Positions 56,929 to 64,000 of a DNA stretch of 64,000 nucleotides are shown here, piece by piece (within the stretch, counting starts at the first letter, position 1; each line of letters starts with the position of its first letter). A program made the translations under genes and the position numbers. The notes beneath the pieces are model-generated. The model was given only the letters and a program-made list of their open reading frames with translations, did not search any database and was not told the DNA's origin. This DNA comes from Geomicrobium sp. JCM 19039 (GTDB lineage Bacteria; Bacillota; Bacilli; Bacillales; Marinococcaceae). Location of the stretch: assembly GCF_000698145.1 (NCBI RefSeq), contig NZ_BAXB01000001.1, forward strand, positions 1 through 64,000. The letters run 5' to 3'.

Positions 56929-59199
56929 TTACTCATCATCTTCTTGTTTTTGTTTCTTCTTGTGAGCCAAGAAGAAGTAAAGAAACGCAAGGCCTACAGA
57001 AATGACAAGCATAAGGAGAAGCGGCCAAGTGTCTACAAGAAGTTCCGGTCGGTCCATATGAACGGTTGCTCTCATGCCAAAGACCGAGTACGTCATCGGA
57101 AGAAGATGGTGCACCCATTGGAACGGAGCAGGAACCAATTCAACAGGGAATGAACCACCGCTACCACCGAGTTGAATAATTAATAGAATGATGCCGATAA
57201 ATCGCCCGGGATTGTCGAGTGCGGCAACGAGCAGGAAGATGATGGCCATAAAACTGAGGCTAGAAAACCAGAGAGATAGGCTGAACCACACCGGATTTGA
57301 GATCGTTAGATCGAGCATTAAGAATACGGCGGCAAGCAACGCGGCCGATTGAACGGTAGCTACGGTCCAAACGACACCGAGCTTTCCTGAAAACCAACGC
57401 CAACTCGTTTGGTGGTCCGCTAGTGCGGTGCGAAAAGGATAAATAATCGATAGTGTCAAACCGCCAACGTATAACGCAAGCGATAAGAAATACGGGGCTA
57501 GCCCTTCCCCGTACGTGTATTCATTTAAAGGCTCTTCAGATGCTGACTGTACAGGTGAGTGAAACAAGGATTGCTGCTCTTCATTCAGCTGGTTGTCGAG
57601 CAGTGTGTCACTAAGCGTCATGAGATTTTCATATAATTCCAGTGCACCGTCATCTAAATCAAGAATGCCTTCGCGAATCTCGTCACTACCGGTGTACGCA
57701 CCCTGCACACCTGTGTGGAGTTCGGACGCCCCGTCATCAAGCTGCTCCATACCGTCATTTAGGTCTGAAATTGCGTACGCTGCTTCAGAAAATGTGTCTT
57801 CAATCGTACGGACAAGGTCATCGGTTTGTTGGAGAGCGGATTGCAAATTGTAAAGAGTGGTCGTTAAATCTTCTACCGTTTCAAATTCATCAAAACCGCC
57901 TGTGCCTAACCCGTCTGGCAATGAAGACGCCAAAGCATCGAAACTCGCATTCACGTCAGCGATCCATTGTTCAATTTCAGCTCTGCCTTCAGAGAGCGTT
58001 GATGAGGCATCGGCATACATTTGTTCAACATCTGTTGTAAGTGTATCGACACGGTCCGTGCGTTCCTCCAATTCATTGGATAACGATTGCAAGGAAGCGT
58101 GAACATCTTCCAATTCCTCACATACCGCCTGCTCTTCGCACGCGTCAAGTCGATCCTCGATCGATTGAAGCTGCTCATCGACCGTATCACCAACAAGCTG
58201 TACACTCTCGTTCACATCCTCCACTTGTTGAAGCACCTCTGCCGCAGTTTCAATGGAACTTTGACTGCTTTCTAGCTGTTCTTCCCATTCATTCCACGTC
58301 TGTTGAGCGTCACTAAGTGTGCTTCTCGTTTGTTGCCACGTCGTTTCAAGATTAGCGACCGCGCGCACCACATCGTTGAACGACTCGCTTTCCAAATAAC
58401 CGATCGCTTGTGCGGTCTCTCGCTCCAACTCATCCAGTCGATTGCCAATCTGGTCCACTTCTTCGCTCGACTCATACCGCTCAATCAGCTTGTTTACCTC
58501 TTGGTGAAGCTGTGAAACGCCGGCTGACGCTTCGTGTAGCCCTGTTTCCAACTCTTCTGATCCTGACTCCAAGTCATCCAGCCCACTTACGAGCGTTTCC
58601 ATATTTTCAAAAGCCCGCGTCGTACCGTCAGCAATCTCTTCTGCGCCGTCTCGCAAGTCAGCAACCGCTTCTGTTAGCGTACTGTACGCGTCATCAGCAA
58701 CGTCTACATACGTTTCCGTCAGTGTACGCTGGAGCTCTTGCTCCATCTCATCGACTGCTCCCGAACCGAGTTGCCCACCGACAAAACTCATGTCCTCGTT
58801 AATGTTGTAGTGGATCACCCCTTGTTCAGGCGTTTCATCACGAATGCTCGTCACATTTTTAGAGAAATCAGTAGGGATGTGAACGTAAAAATAATAGTCA
58901 AAATCCTGGAGTCCACGTTCCGCATGCCGGGAATCGGTCACTTCCCATTGGAAATCTTCATTCTCCAGTAGCGTATCAACAAATTCTTCTCCTGCATTTA
59001 CATGTTCCTCATCAATCTGTGCCCCCGCATCCTCATTCACAATCGCAACAGGCAGATTTTCGATCTCCCCGTATGGGTCCCAAAACGCCCACAATAACAG
59101 CGCCCCGTATAAGACGGGAATGACCATAATGCCAAGAATTCCGATGCTCATCTTTTTATCCGAAAGAATGGCTCGCCATTCATCTATATATCCTCGCAA
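56929..59199 (-). CDS. yhgE: YhgE/Pip-family membrane protein
   Basis: 756 residues: one N-terminal helix (about 20-40), a long extracytoplasmic part rich in coiled coil (roughly 160-560, with ELETGLHEASAGVSQLHQEV-type heptads) and five to six C-terminal helices of the ABC-2 type. TTG 59199 is chosen because AGGAGG is well placed before it. Members include the phage-infection protein Pip and YhgE of B. subtilis; they may act in envelope transport or secretion. Controlled by the divergent-type TetR protein YhgD through a shared operator. Confidence 0.87.
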   Translation of the reverse strand: MRGYIDEWRAILSDKKMSIGILGIMVIPVLYGALLLWAFWDPYGEIENLPVAIVNEDAGAQIDEEHVNAGEEFVDTLLENEDFQWEVTDSRHAERGLQDFDYYFYVHIPTDFSKNVTSIRDETPEQGVIHYNINEDMSFVGGQLGSGAVDEMEQELQRTLTETYVDVADDAYSTLTEAVADLRDGAEEIADGTTRAFENMETLVSGLDDLESGSEELETGLHEASAGVSQLHQEVNKLIERYESSEEVDQIGNRLDELERETAQAIGYLESESFNDVVRAVANLETTWQQTRSTLSDAQQTWNEWEEQLESSQSSIETAAEVLQQVEDVNESVQLVGDTVDEQLQSIEDRLDACEEQAVCEELEDVHASLQSLSNELEERTDRVDTLTTDVEQMYADASSTLSEGRAEIEQWIADVNASFDALASSLPDGLGTGGFDEFETVEDLTTTLYNLQSALQQTDDLVRTIEDTFSEAAYAISDLNDGMEQLDDGASELHTGVQGAYTGSDEIREGILDLDDGALELYENLMTLSDTLLDNQLNEEQQSLFHSPVQSASEEPLNEYTYGEGLAPYFLSLALYVGGLTLSIIYPFRTALADHQTSWRWFSGKLGVVWTVATVQSAALLAAVFLMLDLTISNPVWFSLSLWFSSLSFMAIIFLLVAALDNPGRFIGIILLIIQLGGSGGSFPVELVPAPFQWVHHLLPMTYSVFGMRATVHMDRPELLVDTWPLLLMLVISVGLAFLYFFLAHKKKQKQEDDE

Positions 59200-59221
59200 T
59201 GTATTTCCTCCTAAAACCAAA

Positions 59222-59244
59222 TGACCGAATTATTAATATGGTCA
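59222..59244. promoter_or_regulatory. YhgD operator at yhgE
   Basis: 23-bp palindrome TGACCG-N11-TGGTCA just upstream of the yhgE ribosome site. The same pattern precedes yhgD at 59878-59900. Confidence 0.7.
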
Positions 59245-59274
59245 TTTTATTGTAAAAAAGAAACATCGCTACGC

Positions 59275-59850
59275 TTATTGGATCGCGATGCCATCAAAAA
59301 TATGGTTCCGAAATACATCATACAATTCTTGTTCAGTAAGGGGTGTTTCTTTTTGCTCCCAATCGACGATAAACGCCATATACAATTTATAAATCGTGAA
59401 CGCCGTAATCTTCGCGTCAGCGATGCGAAGCCGCCCCTTTTCTGCGCCTCGTTCGACCGCTTGTTCTAGCGTCGATAAAATAAATTGTTCGACACGAGCA
59501 ATGGCTTGAACCGCTTCGTGTGTTCCGTATATGTTTACTTCCTCTGTCAGTTGCGCCAACAATTTATGTTCTTTGCGATATTGCATCACGCCGTAGAGCG
59601 CTTTGTGTAACGTATGAAGAGTCGGACCATCGTGCTGTAATACACTGTCAAACAGGTCTTTAAAGTCAGCAAGTAAGTCGTCCATGACGGCTTCAAACAG
59701 CTCTTCTTTGTTTTTGAATTCCGTGTAAATCGTCCCTTTGCCGACGTGCGCGACTTTCGCAACATGTGCGACCGTAGACCCTTTGTATCCAAATAGAGAA
59801 AATGCGTGTTTCGCCGCCTCTTTAATGGATTGACGTTTATTAGTAATCAC
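59275..59850 (-). CDS. yhgD: TetR-family repressor YhgD
   Basis: 191 residues from GTG 59850, which begins the conserved NKRQSIKEAAKHAFSLFG; the helix-turn-helix is STVAHVAKVAHVGKGTIYTEF. It lies upstream of yhgE on the same strand, as in B. subtilis. Two matching 23-bp palindromes, one before each gene, support autoregulation and control of yhgE. The ribosome site is weak. Confidence 0.85.
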   Translation of the reverse strand: MITNKRQSIKEAAKHAFSLFGYKGSTVAHVAKVAHVGKGTIYTEFKNKEELFEAVMDDLLADFKDLFDSVLQHDGPTLHTLHKALYGVMQYRKEHKLLAQLTEEVNIYGTHEAVQAIARVEQFILSTLEQAVERGAEKGRLRIADAKITAFTIYKLYMAFIVDWEQKETPLTEQELYDVFRNHIFDGIAIQ

Positions 59851-59877
59851 AGACCGCCACTTCTTTCCATCTAAAAA

Positions 59878-59900
59878 TGACCAAAATACTAAAATGGTCA
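59878..59900. promoter_or_regulatory. YhgD operator at its own gene
   Basis: TGACCA-N11-TGGTCA; the half-sites and length equal the yhgE copy. Confidence 0.7.
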
Positions 59901-60020
59901 ATTAAGTGTATCATGATGGTTGAAGACGTGCAAAGGTTTCTTTCAATCGTAAAGCATTGTATGATGAATATATCGGAATAATTAGAACAATAGAACGATA
60001 CATACAGGAGGAACGACCCG

Positions 60021-60620
60021 ATGAAGCGAATTGGTTTGCCCGTATTGCTCATGTTGCTCGTTGCATGTGGAGATTCGGGATCTGAAGAAATTGTGGAAGT
60101 GCGGGAGCAAACAGATGATGAGAAGCAATTCATGCCACTTATTCTTGACGGCTATGCGTTTTTTGCTGGGGAAGATCTTCGTGAGGATATTACTGGAATG
60201 GAAGTATCCTATGAAGTGTACATAGAAGGTGAGCAAGTGGATGAAAGCAATGTCTCAACAGGAATTAGGGAGAACCCATTCGAACTTGAAGACCTCATGA
60301 TCGGTTACAACACGACAACAGTAGGGGATGAGCAAGAGGTTGAATTGATGATCCGGTGGTTAGAAAATGGCCACTACGGAGTGACTTCAGTCAATTCAAC
60401 GATGGAACAACCACTTGACAGTGTGCAAGGGTTGTCGACCGTATACGCCCCAGAGATTAAGCAGACAGGGGAGAAAAGCCCGCTGTTCGCAAGGTTTGAT
60501 TCTAGCCAAGTCGTTGAGGCATGGTATGAGGAAGATCACATTCAAAGCCTTATCCAACAAAATGATTATGTGTTTATTGTGTATGCGACATTAAAGCAAA
60601 CGGACATTAATGAGCGATGA
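60021..60620 (+). CDS. Lipoprotein, hypothetical
   Basis: 199 residues with lipobox LVAC (Cys 16) and an acidic outer domain containing MEVSYEVYIEGEQV and YVFIVYATLKQTD. Its own ribosome site is AGGAGGA. The stop overlaps the CHY zinc-finger start (ATGA), so they are coupled. Confidence 0.75.
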   Translation: MKRIGLPVLLMLLVACGDSGSEEIVEVREQTDDEKQFMPLILDGYAFFAGEDLREDITGMEVSYEVYIEGEQVDESNVSTGIRENPFELEDLMIGYNTTTVGDEQEVELMIRWLENGHYGVTSVNSTMEQPLDSVQGLSTVYAPEIKQTGEKSPLFARFDSSQVVEAWYEEDHIQSLIQQNDYVFIVYATLKQTDINER

Positions 60621-60940
60621 TTCACATTCACGGGCAAGTATTAGATGAAGAGACGAGATGTGTTCATTACGACGGGCCAACAGATATTATTGCAATAAAA
60701 TTTGCATGTTGTGGTCGGTATTATCCGTGTATACATTGTCATGAAGAGAATGAGTCGCACCGGCGGCGCACGTGGGCAACAGACGAACGCGATGAACGTG
60801 CCATTTATTGTGGGGCATGTAAATCCGAGCACACCATTCAAACGTATATGAACCATACCCATTGCCCACGGTGTTCGTCGTTGTGGAATGAAAACTGTAA
60901 ATATCATCATCACTATTATTTTGAGGGGGACCGTACGTGA
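60617..60940 (+). CDS. CHY zinc-finger protein
   Basis: 107 residues with many paired Cys and His: TRCVHYDG, CCGRYYPCIHCHEE, YCGACKSEHTIQTY and CPRCSSLWNENCKYHHHYYF, spaced to bind about three zinc ions. Bacterial CHY proteins are uncharacterised relatives of the zinc-finger part of eukaryotic Pirh2. The strong zinc-ligand density is unusual beside a lipoprotein and MFS transporter and may mean metal-related function (inference). Confidence 0.85.
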   Translation: MIHIHGQVLDEETRCVHYDGPTDIIAIKFACCGRYYPCIHCHEENESHRRRTWATDERDERAIYCGACKSEHTIQTYMNHTHCPRCSSLWNENCKYHHHYYFEGDRT

Positions 60941-61215
60941 ACGTCATTCGAAGAGACAACTATGTTGCAGGTCGTCCACAAATCGTAAAACAGTACGTGA
61001 TGAGCGGGTTTGATGAGCCAGCCGAGCCGGTCGGGCGAGGGGGTGAGTGTGGGGAGAATGATCACCGGGCAAACGGTTACCTAGTAGTCGTAAGGCGTAT
61101 TGACGTAGAGCACATTTCCGTGAATACCGTCGGGAAAGAACAACGCGAAGAGACAATGACCTTTGTTTGTTTTAATGAGGAGAAAAGCGAATGGGATCAG
61201 GACCTACGGCTATGA
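60937..61215 (+). CDS. Hypothetical protein of uncertain reality
   Basis: A 92-codon frame from GTG 60937, overlapping the zinc-finger stop by 4 nt and the MFS start by 25 nt. No domain recognised. The overlap is suggestive of coupling, but the composition is not clearly coding, so it may be chance. Confidence 0.4.
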   Translation: MNVIRRDNYVAGRPQIVKQYVMSGFDEPAEPVGRGGECGENDHRANGYLVVVRRIDVEHISVNTVGKEQREETMTFVCFNEEKSEWDQDLRL

Positions 61216-62396
61216 ACCCGTGGCGAATGCTCGTCTGGTTATTTATCGGTCAAATCTTAATTGCATTTATAGGGAGAAGTGTCTCACCGCTCGGTGTATT
61301 CATCGGCGATTCCCTTCACTTAACGAATGCCCAGATTGGCATGCTCCCAGCGGCGCTGTTCTTCGGTCAATTTGTTGCTTCGATTCCTTTCGGAATACTC
61401 GTTGACCGTGTAGGGACAAAGAGGCTGATCCTTGTTCTTAGTCTTACGCTTGGCATTAGCTTCATGCTCGTATCGGTCACGTTTCATTTCATATTACTTC
61501 TCGCTTTTATGGCAATTGGTGGAATTGGTTACGGAGCGTATCACCCCGTTTCGACCCGAGGAATACTCGACTGGTTTGAAACGACCAATCGCGGCACAGC
61601 GATGGGCATTAAGCAAATGGGCGTGACTGCCGGTTCTGCACTCGCTGCATTCCTTCTCGTCCCGCTTTCTGATCAGTTCGGGTGGCGACCGGTGCTGTTC
61701 ATTTCTGCCGCAGTTTTAATCATCGGAGGCACGATTGCGTATCTATTTTATCGAGATCCGCCTAAAGAGAAACTTGCGACGAGCACAGGAATGTGGAAAC
61801 AGATGGCCGCTGTCGGGAAAAACCGTCATTTGCTACTCATCACAGTTGGCGCAGGCACATTGAGTGCGGGGCAAATGTCATTGAACACTTATCTCATCTT
61901 ATATACGAATCAAATTTTGCTCATTCCACTCGTTCTTGCCGGCATGTTGCTCGTCATCTCAGAAATTAGCGGCTCCTCGGGTCGCATCATCTGGGGAATC
62001 GTTAGTGACAAACTCTTTCATGGCAATCGTTTCATTATCCTTTGTATCATCGCAATCATTTCAGCAGGCTGTGCGCTCGTTATGGGAGTGTTGCCTGCAG
62101 AACCTCCAGTTATATTGCTCGTTACTACAGTTATCCTATTTGGCTTTTCAATCGCAGGCTATAACGGCATCTGGCTCAATGCTGCAACCGAAGTTGTGCC
62201 GAAAGAACAAAGCGGCTTAGCGAGCGGGTTTACGACGAGCTTCGGAGCTTGGGGAGTGATCCTTGGTCCACCACTATTCGGACTCATCACCGATGTGACC
62301 GGCAGTTTCCAAGTCGCTTGGTTCACATTAGCCACACTTATGGCGATCGTGTCCATCTTATTTTTCGTTTTACATTATCAAATGAGGAGGAGTTAA
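61191..62396 (+). CDS. Major facilitator superfamily transporter
   Basis: 401 residues, 12 predicted helices. It shows the loop 2-3 motif GILVDRVGTKR and the fifth-helix MGIKQMGVTAGSALAAFL characteristic of NarK/oxalate-type and related antiporter-like families. GAGGAG lies before ATG 61191. The substrate is not decidable. Confidence 0.88.
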   Translation: MGSGPTAMNPWRMLVWLFIGQILIAFIGRSVSPLGVFIGDSLHLTNAQIGMLPAALFFGQFVASIPFGILVDRVGTKRLILVLSLTLGISFMLVSVTFHFILLLAFMAIGGIGYGAYHPVSTRGILDWFETTNRGTAMGIKQMGVTAGSALAAFLLVPLSDQFGWRPVLFISAAVLIIGGTIAYLFYRDPPKEKLATSTGMWKQMAAVGKNRHLLLITVGAGTLSAGQMSLNTYLILYTNQILLIPLVLAGMLLVISEISGSSGRIIWGIVSDKLFHGNRFIILCIIAIISAGCALVMGVLPAEPPVILLVTTVILFGFSIAGYNGIWLNAATEVVPKEQSGLASGFTTSFGAWGVILGPPLFGLITDVTGSFQVAWFTLATLMAIVSILFFVLHYQMRRS

Positions 62397-62399
62397 ATT

Positions 62400-62777
62400 A
62401 TGCGACATGTGTATAGTGTAGGAGTACTCGTTCTCATCATCATTTTCTTCGCTGTGTACACCGAAATCTTAGCTTCCGTAAGAGAGCAATCAGAAATAAG
62501 CTTTGATGTGGTCGCACTCATTACAACAGCATCGATTTTACAACTGTTCGTAGGCGTCTTCTTAAGTCTGATCTTTATCGACGTTCGAAAGTTCAAAATC
62601 CGTCTATTTTCTTACATCGCCTGGTTTGGGGCGCTCGTCTTTATTGCCATTTACCTCATGCCCTATGTCGGATTTTTGCCTAACAGCACTTATTTTCACG
62701 TAGAAGGCACATCGGCATTTCTTCTCGTTGCGAGCGGCCTGCTCATTATGGCAGGATTCTTTCAAAATCGGGAGTAG
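62400..62777 (+). CDS. Four-helix membrane protein, hypothetical
   Basis: 125 residues with helices at about 5-26, 38-60, 70-88 and 102-120. Starts 3 nt after the transporter stop, with GAGGAGG as ribosome site, so it shares its mRNA. No family recognised. Confidence 0.7.
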   Translation: MRHVYSVGVLVLIIIFFAVYTEILASVREQSEISFDVVALITTASILQLFVGVFLSLIFIDVRKFKIRLFSYIAWFGALVFIAIYLMPYVGFLPNSTYFHVEGTSAFLLVASGLLIMAGFFQNRE

Positions 62778-62813
62778 GGAGAAGATGGAAGTGATAAGGG
62801 AGAGGGGTTTAGT

Positions 62814-63392
62814 ATGAAGAAAACGACGAGATATCTTAACGATATTGTACAATCTCAAGTCATTGCAGCGATCAGCTCAGAGGATAAACTTGACGTTGCG
62901 ATCAGAAGTGAGTCGAATGTGGCGTTTCTACTCACTGGAGATATTATGGTGTTGCCATCTTATGTGGAACGTCTAAAGAGCACGGGAATGCATGTGTTTG
63001 TGCACTTAGATTTTATAGACGGACTTGCAAACGATAAAAGTGCGATTGATTATATTGCGAAACAAGTAAAACCAACAGGTATCATAACGACAAAAAGCTT
63101 TCTCATAAAGCTTGCAAAAAAGCAAAACCTTTTAACGATACAAAGACTTTTCATTATTGATCGCAATGCCGTACAAAAAGGAATTACAATGACCAAGGAC
63201 TCTCAACCTGATGCGATTGAAGTGTTGCCAGGAATTATCCCCAAGGTAATTCATCAATTTTTGGAATCTAGTAAACTTCCGATCATTGCAGGTGGTCTCG
63301 TTGACCGTGAACAGGAAGTTCACGAAGCGCTTGAAGCAGGTGTTCTAGCGGTATCAACTGGAGAAGCAGATTTGTGGAATTTAGGTGTTTAA
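62814..63392 (+). CDS. glpP: Glycerol-3-phosphate-responsive antiterminator GlpP
   Basis: 192 residues matching GlpP: VAFLLTGDIMVLPSYVERLK, HLDFIDGLANDKSAIDYI, ALEAGVLAVSTGEADLWNL. With glycerol-3-P it binds the leader of glp mRNAs and prevents termination. It lies directly before an ABC-type binding protein gene whose leader has a long terminator hairpin, the likely target. GGGAGAGGGG is the ribosome site. Confidence 0.93.
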   Translation: MKKTTRYLNDIVQSQVIAAISSEDKLDVAIRSESNVAFLLTGDIMVLPSYVERLKSTGMHVFVHLDFIDGLANDKSAIDYIAKQVKPTGIITTKSFLIKLAKKQNLLTIQRLFIIDRNAVQKGITMTKDSQPDAIEVLPGIIPKVIHQFLESSKLPIIAGGLVDREQEVHEALEAGVLAVSTGEADLWNLGV

Positions 63393-63539
63393 CATCATAG
63401 AGAGGCGAAACTTGCAGTTAATAATATAAAATAATTGAATATTGACGGAATTGTAAAGGTATTATAAACTGTTTAATACGATGAAAGTGTAAGGGCTTTC
63501 ATATACGACAATAGAATATAGGGAAGAGATAATAAATGA

Positions 63540-63605
63540 GACGACCCTAACAAACATGCAAGGCGGAGAGCCTTTCTGTTTGTTGTGGTCGTCTTTCTTT
63601 ATTTC
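63540..63605 (+). terminator. Leader terminator before the binding-protein gene (GlpP target candidate)
   Basis: Nested arms: GACGACC/GGTCGTC, ACAAACA/TGTTTGT and AAGGC/GCCTT build a stem of about 19 pairs, followed by a T-rich tract. It stands between glpP and 63640, 35 nt before the start codon, where GlpP-type antitermination would act. Confidence 0.8.
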
Positions 63606-63639
63606 TTTTGTCGAAAATTCTATACGAGGGGGAAGTGCA

Positions 63640-64000
63640 TTGAAACAGTTGAAGAGTTCGATGTTTATAACAGGAGTGAGTTCGCTTTTTATTTTATCTG
63701 CGTGTGGTGATGGCAGCGGCGGCGATGATGTAGGAACGATCACATTGTATTCTCCAGAAACTCCTGATATGTCGGCGGAATTGGCAGAAGCGTTTGAAGC
63801 TGAGTATGGAGGAACGGTAAATGTTGAATATGCAGGAACAAACGTCCTCGTAAATCAAATGCTTGCAGAAAGTGATAATCCACAAGCGGATGTCTGGTAC
63901 GGCGGTGGAGGATTTATGCCATTCGAGTCTGCGATAGACATGGGCATATTAGAAGCCTATCAACCTGAAGCCGCTAGCGATTGGGAAGTTTACGAGAATG
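63640..64000 (+). CDS. ABC transporter substrate-binding lipoprotein (cut by window end)
   Basis: The first 120 residues. TTG 63640 follows GAGGGGGAA; signal peptide and lipobox (LFILSACGDG) come first. Then GTITLYSPETPDMSAELAEAFE and ADVWYGGGGFMPFESAIDMG place it among the type 2 periplasmic-binding proteins of the iron/phosphonate (AfuA/PhnS-like) group. Adjacent glpP suggests a glycerol-phosphate-type ligand (inference). Confidence 0.82.
   Translation, partial: MKQLKSSMFITGVSSLFILSACGDGSGGDDVGTITLYSPETPDMSAELAEAFEAEYGGTVNVEYAGTNVLVNQMLAESDNPQADVWYGGGGFMPFESAIDMGILEAYQPEAASDWEVYEN

Noticed and set aside
57593..58971. Several long open frames opposite yhgE
   Set aside because: They are shadows of the coiled-coil coding sequence in yhgE, without ribosome sites or domains.

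Overview
This window looks like the chromosome of a low-to-mid GC Bacillota, family Bacillaceae. The evidence is the block sigW-rsiW-cdaA-cdaR-glmM-(glmS ribozyme)-glmS, two Rap/Phr quorum-sensing cassettes, GlpP, a PerR-type operator at katG, and AGGAGG ribosome-binding sites throughout. The mix resembles halotolerant or alkaliphilic bacilli, but the species cannot be fixed from sequence alone.

Layout. Positions 1-8120 hold a branched-chain (valine/isobutyrate) catabolic cluster: acyl-CoA ligase, a sigma-54 enhancer-binding regulator, acyl-CoA dehydrogenase, 3-hydroxyisobutyrate dehydrogenase and methylmalonate-semialdehyde dehydrogenase. Near-perfect -24/-12 (sigma-54) promoters precede the ligase and the dehydrogenase operon. 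A third, at 18240-18255, precedes a detached 3-hydroxyisobutyryl-CoA hydrolase, so a pathway split over about 18 kb appears to be one sigma-54 regulon. Positions 8187-13614 carry a two-component system with an ABC transporter. Positions 13776-19619 carry a GH32 fructanase, an acetyltransferase-TetR pair with its operator, the hydrolase, a nucleoside phosphorylase and a second acetyltransferase. Positions 20330-28330 hold four tRNA genes and the sigW, c-di-AMP and glucosamine loci.

Positions 28.3-43 kb are accessory: small membrane proteins, lipoproteins, two rap-phr cassettes, a decayed ECF sigma/anti-sigma pair, a decayed nucleoside deoxyribosyltransferase, a LysR-oxidoreductase pair, and a padR gene split by a TnpB-only IS200/IS605-type element. 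Positions 43-56 kb hold dus, a GATase-methyltransferase-nucleotidyltransferase run, a DJ-1 family gene, an MFS/lactonase-like/alcohol dehydrogenase run and katG. Positions 56.9-64 kb carry yhgE/yhgD with shared operators, a lipoprotein/CHY zinc-finger/MFS run, and glpP with a solute-binding protein behind a long leader terminator.

Two themes cut across the window. First, many reading frames are broken by one missing base, usually in a G or C run, including the normally essential glmM and glmS. These look mostly like sequence errors, and such genes are annotated here across the break. Second, intergenic elements of about 470-630 bp share imperfect terminal inverted repeats. Two related copies keep their hairpins through compensatory base changes, which makes them the best candidates here for an undescribed mobile or RNA element.
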